From Clostridia bacterium (lineage in GTDB: Bacteria > Bacillota > Clostridia > Oscillospirales > CAG-272), in contig CAADYN010000132.1 of the NCBI GenBank assembly GCA_900753285.1, forward strand, positions 1-13,693: 13,693 bases of DNA. Direction: 5' to 3'. Below, piece after piece: positions 8,210 through 13,693 of this stretch. Every line of letters starts with the position of its first letter. Within the stretch, counting starts at the first letter, position 1. Below the pieces are notes generated by a model. The model was not told where the DNA came from, did no database searches, and worked only from the letters and a program-made list of their open reading frames with translations. Made by a program: the position numbers and the translations under genes.

Positions 8210-8845
8210 GTTCTTGATAAAAAAGAAACTACCGTAGCGTATCGCTGTCCCGTGTGTGGAGCGTCTGTCATGAGCATGATAGGCATTTTCGCACTCACGG
8301 CAGACCTCATAAAGCTGAAATGTCCGTGCGGCGAGTCTGAGCTTGAGCTTGTCTACACGAGGGACAAAAAAATCAAACTTAACGTACCTTGCTTATTCTG
8401 CCCGACCCCGCACAGCTATATCATATCCTCCCAGATGTTCTTCGAGCGCGACCTGTTCACCATACCGTGCAACTATTCCGGAATCGACATATGCTTCATC
8501 GGACGGCAGGATAAGGTTCAGGAAGCCATGAAGAAGAGCGAAAAAGAGCTGCTTGAGATGCTCGGAGACCATGACTTTGAATCTCTCGCTGACGTCCGCG
8601 GAAAAAATCTGGAGCTGACCGACCCACAGGTGCTCGATATCGTCATGTACGTCGTTCGTGAGCTTGCGGATGAGGGAGCTATCGAATGCGGCTGCGACGG
8701 AGACGGGGACTACGATGTTGAGATACACGACGACCACGTGAGACTGTGCTGCAACAAATGCGGACGGCACCTCAACATTCCCATAACAAGCCTGACTGCG
8801 GCGAACGATTTCCTCGGCTGCGACAAACTTGTGCTGAAAGAGTAA
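8207..8845 (+). CDS. Multi-cysteine, zinc-ribbon-like protein of unknown function
   Basis: I do not recognise a named family. The 212-residue protein carries three cysteine groups spaced like metal sites: Cys14-x2-Cys17 with Cys39-x-Cys41; Cys62-x2-Cys65 with Cys88 and Cys96; and Cys161-x-Cys163 with Cys182-x2-Cys185. The first CPVCG...CPCG set looks like a classical zinc ribbon. Between groups two and three is a charged, probably helical segment (about 100-160), and the stretch 163-178 is rich in Asp/Glu/His. There is no signal peptide or membrane span, so it is probably cytoplasmic. It has its own promoter at 8122-8150, is divergent from the helicase gene, and is followed 88 bases later by a cysteine-rich membrane microprotein on the same strand with no clear terminator between. 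A role in nucleic acid or protein binding, or metal or redox sensing, would be guesswork. Confidence 0.85.
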   Translation: MVLDKKETTVAYRCPVCGASVMSMIGIFALTADLIKLKCPCGESELELVYTRDKKIKLNVPCLFCPTPHSYIISSQMFFERDLFTIPCNYSGIDICFIGRQDKVQEAMKKSEKELLEMLGDHDFESLADVRGKNLELTDPQVLDIVMYVVRELADEGAIECGCDGDGDYDVEIHDDHVRLCCNKCGRHLNIPITSLTAANDFLGCDKLVLKE

Positions 8846-8877
8846 CCAAATCCGAGTGAGAGCATACCATGATAACA

Positions 8878-8896
8878 GAGCGGAACAAAAACGCTC
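8878..8896. other. Small hairpin between the two plus-strand genes
   Basis: GAGCG (8878-8882) and CGCTC (8892-8896) pair around a 9-base A-rich loop. No T-run follows, so it does not look like a terminator; it could be a processing or stability element in the shared transcript. Confidence 0.3.
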
Positions 8897-8933
8897 GAGT
8901 TCAAAATAGCCCGTGCGGCATGGAGAGAAAATC

Positions 8934-9032
8934 ATGGGATGCTTATGTAATCTTTTCGACAACGACACCCTCGTATGGATCATCGTAATAATCCTTCTCC
9001 TCTGCATACTTAGCTGTACCTGCTGCGGCTGA
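8934..9032 (+). CDS. 32-residue cysteine-rich single-span membrane microprotein
   Basis: A short frame begins at ATG 8934 and ends with TGA at 9030-9032. GGAG (8922-8925) lies 8 bases upstream, a good spacing. The product starts MGCLCNLF, has an acidic turn (Asp9, Asp11), then an unbroken hydrophobic run from about Leu13 to Leu26 (mostly Ile, Leu and Val after Trp15), and ends SCTCCG. Six of 32 residues are Cys (3, 5, 24, 28, 30, 31), placed at both ends of the membrane segment. The cysteine-flanked hydrophobic design resembles very small membrane proteins of unknown function that I recall from related Clostridia; I could not check this. It probably shares a transcript with the multi-cysteine protein upstream, and a strong terminator follows at 9084. 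The evidence for translation is the ribosome binding site and the composition only. Confidence 0.65.
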   Translation: MGCLCNLFDNDTLVWIIVIILLLCILSCTCCG

Positions 9033-9042
9033 GCTTCGGCAT

Positions 9043-9050
9043 AAGGAGGG
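9043..9050 (+). other. Orphan Shine-Dalgarno sequence
   Basis: AAGGAGGG is a near-perfect ribosome binding site with no gene at a proper distance. The nearest ATG (9052) is only two bases past the core and is followed at once by a TGA (ATG CTC TGA). The next start, GTG 9064, is 14 bases away and leads into sequence antisense to the phosphoribosyltransferase gene. It may be a relic or chance. Confidence 0.3.
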
Positions 9051-9083
9051 AATGCTCTGACGAGTGCGGAGTGTTCTGAGTAA

Positions 9084-9125
9084 AAAAATAGGCGCATTGG
9101 TATTTTCACCTTTGCGCTTATTTTT
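9084..9125. terminator. Two-way intrinsic terminator between convergent units
   Basis: Thirteen-base arms (9084-9096 and 9113-9125) pair with a single G-T wobble: a GCGCA/TGCGC core flanked by A-rich and T-rich sides, with a 16-base loop. On the plus strand it ends the unit with the genes at 8207 and 8934; on the minus strand it lies 12 bases after the stop codon of the phosphoribosyltransferase gene, with a run of seven T after the core. It works as a terminator on either strand. Confidence 0.85.
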
Positions 9126-9137
9126 GTTTTCGGTTTA

Positions 9138-9707
9138 TCAGTGGATGGAGCCTTCGATGACTGTTCCGTCCGGATGGAATACGGGGAGCTTTTCGAGGTA
9201 CTTTATATCTGTCCTTGTCTGTGCGTCGCCCTCTGCAAGAACCGCGAGCTTTCCGACTATAATTCCGCCGGCAGCATTGACAAGCTCTTCGACAGCTCTG
9301 AGCGATTCTCCGGTAGAGATAACGTCGTCGACGATAAGAATGCGTGAGCCTTTTATGAGGTCAGCCTCGGCTTTGTCAAGGAACAGGCTCTGCTCACCCT
9401 GAGTTGTGATGGAGTGGAGCTTTACTTCAAATACGCCGCTCATGTAAGCCTTAGCCTTTTTGCGCGCTACGAAATACTTCTGGTTTCCGGCAAGTCTCGC
9501 CATTTCGTGAGCAAGCGGAATACCCTTTGCTTCTGCCGTGATGATGTAGTCGTACTCGGGGGCGAGGTCGAGAAGTGCCTTTGCGGCTGCTGTTGTAAGC
9601 TCAGGGTCGCCGAAGATAACGAACGCGCCGATTGAAAGGCTGTCAGTTACCGGGCAGATAGGAAGCTCACGGTGCAGTCCTGCGATGTTTATAGGATATG
9701 TTTTCAT
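9138..9707 (-). CDS. Type I purine phosphoribosyltransferase (adenine PRTase-like)
   Basis: The enzyme should join a purine base to PRPP, giving a nucleotide and pyrophosphate in purine salvage, in the cytoplasm. The 189-residue chain has the type I fold signatures: the PRPP loop ILIVDDVISTGES at 123-135 with its two acidic residues Asp127-Asp128, and a pyrophosphate loop TAEAKGIP at 57-64. The N-terminus is unlike Escherichia coli Apt and Bacillus Xpt, so base choice (adenine, hypoxanthine or xanthine) cannot be fixed from sequence; close relatives are, as I recall, often labelled adenine or simply purine phosphoribosyltransferase. AAGGATGG lies about 7 bases before the ATG. It follows pheT by only 29 bases with no terminator or convincing promoter between, so it is probably the third gene of the Phe T-box operon. 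A two-way terminator follows. Confidence 0.88.
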   Translation of the reverse strand: MKTYPINIAGLHRELPICPVTDSLSIGAFVIFGDPELTTAAAKALLDLAPEYDYIITAEAKGIPLAHEMARLAGNQKYFVARKKAKAYMSGVFEVKLHSITTQGEQSLFLDKAEADLIKGSRILIVDDVISTGESLRAVEELVNAAGGIIVGKLAVLAEGDAQTRTDIKYLEKLPVFHPDGTVIEGSIH

Positions 9708-9736
9708 GATAACGCCATCCTTATTCTGTATGAATT

Positions 9737-12151
9737 TTATCTGAGTTTGATTCCGAGTTCTTTTTCGAGCGAAGAAAGTATGGACTTGACCGCTTCGTCG
9801 GCTTCCGTGTCGGTGAGCGTTCTGTCGGAGGCGCGGAGCATTACGGCGTATGACATACTCTTCTTGCCTATGCCGAGCTGAGGTCCGCGGTAGATATCGA
9901 ACAGCTCAACGGATGAAACAAGATTGCTTGCGGCTTTTACTGCGTTTACAACGGACGCGGCTTCAAGCTCCTCGTCGCATACGAATGAGAAGTCTCTCTC
10001 GATAGCGGGGTGCTTCGGGATGGGAGTGAATTCTATCTCGCAGCGGCGTGCGTCGAAGATGTTGTCGCTCTCAAGCTCTGCAAGGTAAACTCTCGCGCCG
10101 ATGCCGTAGTTTTCGCTGACTTCGGGATATGCCTCGCCGAAAATACCGAGCTTCTTGTCGCCGGAGTAAACGACTGCGCATCTTCCGGGATGGAACGTAG
10201 GCTCGTTCTTTTCCGCTTTAAATACGGCGTTTGTGATTCCCGCGATGTCGAGGATAGCTTCAATATATCCCTTCATTCTGTAGAAGCCGTTCTTGTCGTC
10301 GGAGGTTGTGAAGCCGAGCGTGATTCTTCCGGGTTCGTCGGGAAGCTCATCCTCGCTCTTCGGGAGATATACCTTTGACATTTCAAACAGCGTTACAGCC
10401 TGATTCTTCTTTGCGTAGTTGTCTGCGAGAACCTTCAGCATGGAGGGAAGAGTGGTGGTGCGCATTACGGATGTGTCCTCGCCGAGAGGATTGGAGATAA
10501 CGACGCACTTTCTTCTGTAGTCGTCTGCGGCAAGCCTGATTTTGTCGTAGTAAGACGGGCTGATGAAGGAGAAGGTTTCAATCTCATCCATGCCCATGCC
10601 GACAAGCATATCGTGAAGATTGTTGTCGAAGTTCTGTCTGTCAGTTCTTGCGCCGAGAGTGGGAGTTGCGGAGTTTGACAGAGTGGATTCTATCTTGTCG
10701 TAGCCGTACATACGGAGAATTTCTTCCGCAACGTCGTTCATACAGCGTACATCGTCACGGAACGAGGGAACGGTTATCGTGTGCAGATCCTCTGATACGC
10801 CGAACTCAAGTTTTCTCATAACCTCCGCCATGTATTCCTGAGTGAGGTTTACGCCGAGAAAGCGGTTGATAACGGCAGCGTCAAGGGGAAGCTGAACGGG
10901 CTGCTTCTTTACGGGATAAACGTCGATGGTTCCGTTTACAATCTCACCTGCGCCAAGCTCTTCGATAAGCTCGCAGGCTCTGTTGAGTGCGGGAAGCGTG
11001 TTTTCGGAGTCAAGACCCTTTTCAAATCTCGCGGAGGATTCCGTTCTCATGCCGAGCTTCTTCGCGCTGACACGAACGTTTCCGGGATGGAATGTAGCGG
11101 ATTCAAATACTACGGTTGTCGTAGAATCGGTGATTTCGCTGTTTTCTCCGCCCATAACTCCCGCGAGAGCTACGGCCTTGTCGTGATCGGCTATAATGAG
11201 CATGGAAGAGTCAAGAGTGTGCGGAACGCTGTCGAGGGAAACGAACTTTTCGCCCTCTTCTGCGCTTCTTACGTTGATTTCGGAGCCGCTCAGACACTTG
11301 TAGTCGAACGCGTGCATGGGCTGACCGTACTCGAGCATAACATAGTTTGTGATATCAACGATGTTGTTTATCGGACGAACGCCTTCGGAGCGGAGCTTCA
11401 TTCTCATCCACAGCGGAGAAGGAGCAATCTTGACGTTCTTTACCACCCTTGCGCTGTAGCGGTAACATTTTTCGGTGTTCTTTATGTTTACCGAGAGATA
11501 ATTCTTGATGTCGTCGCCGTCGCCCGAAACAAATTCGCTTTTCGGTGTGTGGAGAGTGAGCTTTCTGCCAAAGGTTACTGCGGATTCACGAGCAAGACCG
11601 ATTACGGAGAGGCAGTCGGGACGGTTGGAGGTTATCTCGAATTCAACAACATTGTCGCGGATTCCGAGTGCGTCAACCATGTCTGAGCCGAGCGGAATGT
11701 CGCCAAGTCCTACGTCGCCGAGAATGAGAATACCGTCTTCGATAGCGCCGGGCATATCGTGGAGCGTGAGTCCGAGCTCGGCAATGGAGCAGAACATACC
11801 CTCGGAAACCTCTCCGCGGAGCTTGCCCTTCTTTATCTTTACGTCTCCGGGAAGATGCGCGCCGTCGGTTGCAACGGGAACAACAGCACCCTCGAAAACG
11901 TTTGTGGCTGCCGTGATTACCTGAATGGGTTCGTCTCTGCCGATGTCCACCTTACATATAACGAGTCTTTCGGCGTTAGGGTGACGGCTGATTTCGAGAA
12001 TTTTGCCGCAGACAACGCCGGAAATGTCGCCGCAGATAGTCTCATATCCTTCTACCTTTGAGCCGGACATGGTCATTCTGTCGCAATATTCTTTTATGCT
12101 TATATCGCTGACGTCGGTGTAGTCCGCCAGCCAATTCATTGAAAGCTGCAT
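9737..12151 (-). CDS. pheT: Phenylalanyl-tRNA synthetase beta subunit
   Basis: PheT pairs with PheS in the alpha2-beta2 enzyme that charges tRNA-Phe; the beta subunit binds tRNA and edits mischarged Tyr-tRNA-Phe. The 804 residues match the bacterial length. In order: an N-terminal segment, an EMAP/Trbp111-type tRNA-binding domain (about 40-150, HPNAERL at 57-63), the B3/B4 editing domain (about 215-390), the B5 DNA-binding-like domain (about 408-475, PSFRDDV at 462-468), the catalytic-like core (about 490-690), and the C-terminal ferredoxin-fold anticodon-binding domain (about 710-803). The ATG at 12151 follows pheS by 54 bases; AGAAAGG lies about 10 bases upstream. It is transcribed with pheS from the T-box promoter. 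Confidence 0.97.
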   Translation of the reverse strand: MQLSMNWLADYTDVSDISIKEYCDRMTMSGSKVEGYETICGDISGVVCGKILEISRHPNAERLVICKVDIGRDEPIQVITAATNVFEGAVVPVATDGAHLPGDVKIKKGKLRGEVSEGMFCSIAELGLTLHDMPGAIEDGILILGDVGLGDIPLGSDMVDALGIRDNVVEFEITSNRPDCLSVIGLARESAVTFGRKLTLHTPKSEFVSGDGDDIKNYLSVNIKNTEKCYRYSARVVKNVKIAPSPLWMRMKLRSEGVRPINNIVDITNYVMLEYGQPMHAFDYKCLSGSEINVRSAEEGEKFVSLDSVPHTLDSSMLIIADHDKAVALAGVMGGENSEITDSTTTVVFESATFHPGNVRVSAKKLGMRTESSARFEKGLDSENTLPALNRACELIEELGAGEIVNGTIDVYPVKKQPVQLPLDAAVINRFLGVNLTQEYMAEVMRKLEFGVSEDLHTITVPSFRDDVRCMNDVAEEILRMYGYDKIESTLSNSATPTLGARTDRQNFDNNLHDMLVGMGMDEIETFSFISPSYYDKIRLAADDYRRKCVVISNPLGEDTSVMRTTTLPSMLKVLADNYAKKNQAVTLFEMSKVYLPKSEDELPDEPGRITLGFTTSDDKNGFYRMKGYIEAILDIAGITNAVFKAEKNEPTFHPGRCAVVYSGDKKLGIFGEAYPEVSENYGIGARVYLAELESDNIFDARRCEIEFTPIPKHPAIERDFSFVCDEELEAASVVNAVKAASNLVSSVELFDIYRGPQLGIGKKSMSYAVMLRASDRTLTDTEADEAVKSILSSLEKELGIKLR

Positions 12152-12205
12152 AATATATAAACCTTTCTCTTATTTACGTCGGATTTTTCATTGAAGTGAG
12201 TTTTC

Positions 12206-13219
12206 TCAGAACTGGCTGAGGAAGCGCACGTCGTTTTCGTAAAGAAGTCTCATGTCGTCGATGTGGTATTTGAGAAGAGCGATTCTCTCGATACCTACGC
12301 CGAACGCAAATCCGCTGTAAACCTCGGGGTCGATACCGCACATACGGAGAACGTTCGGATGAACCATGCCCGCGCCGAGAATTTCAATCCAACCCTCGCC
12401 CTTGCAGAGACGGCATCCCTTACCGCCGCACGCGAAGCAGGATACGTCAACCTCTGCGGAAGGCTCGGTGAACGGGAAGTGGTGCGGACGGAATCTTATC
12501 TGTGTCTCCTCACCGTACATGCGACGTGCGAACATTTCAAGCGCACCCTTCAAGTCGCCCATTGTTATGCCTTTGTCGACAACAAGACCTTCAAGCTGAT
12601 GGAAGAGAGGGGAGTGAGTTGCGTCAACCGCGTCGGAACGGTAAACTCTGCCGGGGGAGATGATCTTTATCGGGGGCTGAGTCTTTTCCATAACTCTCGC
12701 CTGTACGGGGGATGTCTGGGAACGGAGCAGAATGTTCTCGGTAATGTAGAACGTGTCCTGTGTGTCGCGGGCGGGGTGATCCTTAGGAATGTTCAGCGCC
12801 TGGAAGTTGTAGTAGTCGTATTCGACCTCGGGACCGTCGACGATGGAGTAGCCCATTCCGAGGAATATGTCCTCAAGCTGACGCTGTACGAGAGCGAGAG
12901 GGTGTGTGTGACCGGCGCGTATCTTGTCTCCGGGAATGGTAACGTCGAGCTTTTCAGCGTCAAGCTTTTCCGCCTGTTCACGAGCTTTCTTTTCCTGTGT
13001 GATTTCTTCGATTTTCTTTTCGATTTCGGCTCTTACATCGTTTGCAAGCTGACCGATAACGGGACGCTCCTCGGCAGACAGCTTACCCATTCCGCGGAGA
13101 ACGGCGGTAAGCTCTCCCTTTTTGCCAAGGTATTTGATCCTTAACTCTTCTATCTGTGCCGAAGGGGACTCAAGGGCAGCCATAGCTTCGGCTTTGATTT
13201 TTTCAAGGGTCTCTCTCAT
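12206..13219 (-). CDS. pheS: Phenylalanyl-tRNA synthetase alpha subunit
   Basis: PheS is the catalytic subunit of the class II synthetase that activates phenylalanine with ATP and moves it to tRNA-Phe. The 337-residue length is normal. An N-terminal coiled coil (about 1-95, rich in Lys and Glu) binds the tRNA. The core has motif 1 around GPEVEYDYYNF (129-139), motif 2 GRVYRSDAVDATHSPLFH (190-207) and motif 3 GFAFGVGIERIALL (303-316), which includes the Phe-pocket Ala. Cys261-x2-Cys264-x4-Cys269-x2-Cys272 forms a zinc-knuckle-like insert that is common in Gram-positive PheS. The ATG at 13219 has AAGGA (13232-13236) 12 bases upstream, a long spacing. It is the first gene after the T-box leader, so it is expressed when uncharged tRNA-Phe builds up. 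Confidence 0.98.
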   Translation of the reverse strand: MRETLEKIKAEAMAALESPSAQIEELRIKYLGKKGELTAVLRGMGKLSAEERPVIGQLANDVRAEIEKKIEEITQEKKAREQAEKLDAEKLDVTIPGDKIRAGHTHPLALVQRQLEDIFLGMGYSIVDGPEVEYDYYNFQALNIPKDHPARDTQDTFYITENILLRSQTSPVQARVMEKTQPPIKIISPGRVYRSDAVDATHSPLFHQLEGLVVDKGITMGDLKGALEMFARRMYGEETQIRFRPHHFPFTEPSAEVDVSCFACGGKGCRLCKGEGWIEILGAGMVHPNVLRMCGIDPEVYSGFAFGVGIERIALLKYHIDDMRLLYENDVRFLSQF

Positions 13220-13251
13220 TTTCTGATATAATCCTTTCTGTTAAATACTAA

Positions 13252-13267
13252 ATAACGCGATAACGCG
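13252..13267. repeat. Tandem 8-base repeat in the pheS leader
   Basis: ATAACGCG occurs twice in a row between the T-box terminator and the pheS ribosome binding site. I see no function; it may be slippage in the leader. Confidence 0.6.
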
Positions 13268-13275
13268 GCACCAAC

Positions 13276-13318
13276 AAAAAAAGCGCCCCACACCGGAATA
13301 ACTCCGATAAACGGGACG
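13276..13318 (-). terminator. T-box terminator hairpin
   Basis: On the minus strand CGTCCC (13313-13318) pairs with GGGGCG (13284-13289), with an inner CGGA/TCCG hairpin, and a run of seven T follows (13276-13282). The CCCG on the 5' side of this stem also pairs with CGGG of the T-box sequence, so antiterminator and terminator exclude each other. Confidence 0.85.
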
Positions 13319-13549
13319 ACATAACCGCGGTACCACCCGAATTCCGCATAAAAATACGGCGCTTCGTCGGCTTAACGCACCGAAAACGTACACGGCTGAA
13401 TGTCACCGCATCCGCTACAGCTCAAACGAGCATTCTCAGAAGTGAACAAGCGCGGTAATCCGACACCGAAGCTCTCAGCCCTCCGACTTCGGTTCTCTTT
13501 GAAGGAAAGCGTCCGCGCACTCTTCCTCACAGCGTTTCATCATATTACA
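13276..13549 (-). promoter_or_regulatory. Phenylalanine T-box riboswitch leader
   Basis: This is a tRNA-sensing leader that lets transcription continue into pheST when uncharged tRNA-Phe binds. On the minus strand the T-box signature GGGTGGTACCGCGG (13325-13338) carries the UGGU bulge (13332-13335), which suits the ACCA end of tRNA-Phe. Stem III is CCGTAT/ATGCGG just upstream (about 13344-13359). Stem I has a GATGA near its base, a GCGCGG/CCGCGC helix, an AGAG-type bulge, and a distal hairpin ACCGAAG/CTTCGGT whose loop holds GGGCTGAGAG. On the 3' side of the specifier loop, TTC followed by A (13444-13446) reads as a Phe codon. Its position is my hand fold; a second TTC four bases later gives the same amino acid. 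The leader is about 330 bases to the pheS ATG. Confidence 0.93.
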
Positions 13550-13555
13550 TTCTGC

Positions 13556-13584
13556 ATTATACCACGGTTTACGCCTTAATTCAA
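13556..13584 (-). promoter_or_regulatory. Promoter of the pheST T-box operon
   Basis: On the minus strand TTGAAT (13579-13584), a 17-base spacer, and TATAAT (13556-13561) preceded by TGG form a strong promoter with an extended -10. The start is near 13549, right before the T-box Stem I. Confidence 0.85.
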
Positions 13585-13591
13585 GTGGATT

Positions 13592-13619
13592 TTGTATTTT
13601 TGTTATTCTTTTTTATACA
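13592..13619 (+). promoter_or_regulatory. Possible plus-strand promoter at the right edge
   Basis: TTGTAT (13592-13597), a 16-base spacer and TATACA (13614-13619) make a modest plus-strand promoter, divergent from the pheST promoter. The rest of the edge (13620-13693) holds no gene, but AAAGGTGG at 13681-13688 looks like a ribosome binding site for a plus-strand gene starting just outside the window. Confidence 0.35.
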
Positions 13620-13693
13620 GTCGTCAATGATAAGTTACAGAAAACTCAAAAAATAAAGACGCAAGCGAGGGGCGATCAGAAAAGGTGGATATA

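Noticed and set aside
8869..8988. 39-codon plus-strand frame starting at ATG 8869
   Set aside because: It has no ribosome binding site at a good distance, a mixed polar composition, and overlaps the much more convincing microprotein in another frame.
8393..9109. Minus-strand frame of 238 codons across the two small plus-strand genes
   Set aside because: It covers the multi-cysteine gene, the microprotein and part of the two-way terminator, and has no family resemblance. The plus-strand genes have promoter, ribosome binding sites and sensible composition.
12263..13144. Plus-strand frame of 293 codons over pheS
   Set aside because: It is antisense to a complete, certain pheS and has no supporting signals.
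13627..13656. Nine-codon plus-strand frame near the right edge
   Set aside because: It has no Shine-Dalgarno sequence and is too short to judge; chance is the simplest explanation.
1..13693. CRISPR arrays, insertion sequences, prophage, toxin-antitoxin or other defence systems, tRNA or rRNA genes
   Set aside because: I looked for direct-repeat arrays, inverted-repeat ends, transposase or integrase motifs and tRNA cloverleaf signatures and saw none. The T-box antiterminator is the only clear structured RNA. The nuclease-helicase fusion stands alone with no partner genes, so I do not call it a defence system.

Overview
The window reads as an ordinary chromosomal segment of a Gram-positive anaerobe of the class Clostridia, probably a Ruminococcus-like member of the Oscillospiraceae. 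The evidence is a one-chain pyruvate:ferredoxin oxidoreductase, a T-box leader in front of the phenylalanyl-tRNA synthetase genes, AAGGAGG-type ribosome binding sites, sigma-A promoters with extended -10 boxes, and moderate GC with AT-rich gaps. The genus is an inference from protein style only.

From left to right: (1) nifJ on the minus strand, cut by the left edge about 85-95 codons before its expected end, with its own promoter and a palindrome in the 5' leader. (2) bipA/typA on the minus strand, a translational GTPase starting with TTG, with its own tandem promoters and a hairpin terminator. (3) A large minus-strand gene for a PD-(D/E)xK nuclease fused to an iron-sulfur XPD/DinG-type helicase. 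(4) A back-to-back promoter region, then a plus-strand pair: a 212-residue multi-cysteine (zinc-ribbon-like) protein of unknown function, and a 32-codon cysteine-rich single-span membrane microprotein. (5) A shared two-way terminator. (6) A minus-strand operon, read pheS-pheT-purine phosphoribosyltransferase, preceded by a complete phenylalanine T-box leader (promoter, Stem I with a UUC specifier, antiterminator with UGGU bulge, terminator). (7) About 110 bases at the right edge with no gene, perhaps the leader of a plus-strand gene beginning just outside.

Functionally this is housekeeping: pyruvate oxidation to acetyl-CoA with ferredoxin reduction, ribosome-associated GTPase activity, DNA repair, Phe-tRNA charging under control of uncharged tRNA-Phe, and purine salvage. 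I see no CRISPR array, insertion sequence, prophage, defence island or biosynthetic cluster. The least explained parts are the plus-strand pair (cysteine-rich protein plus microprotein) and the placement of a phosphoribosyltransferase gene under the Phe T-box.
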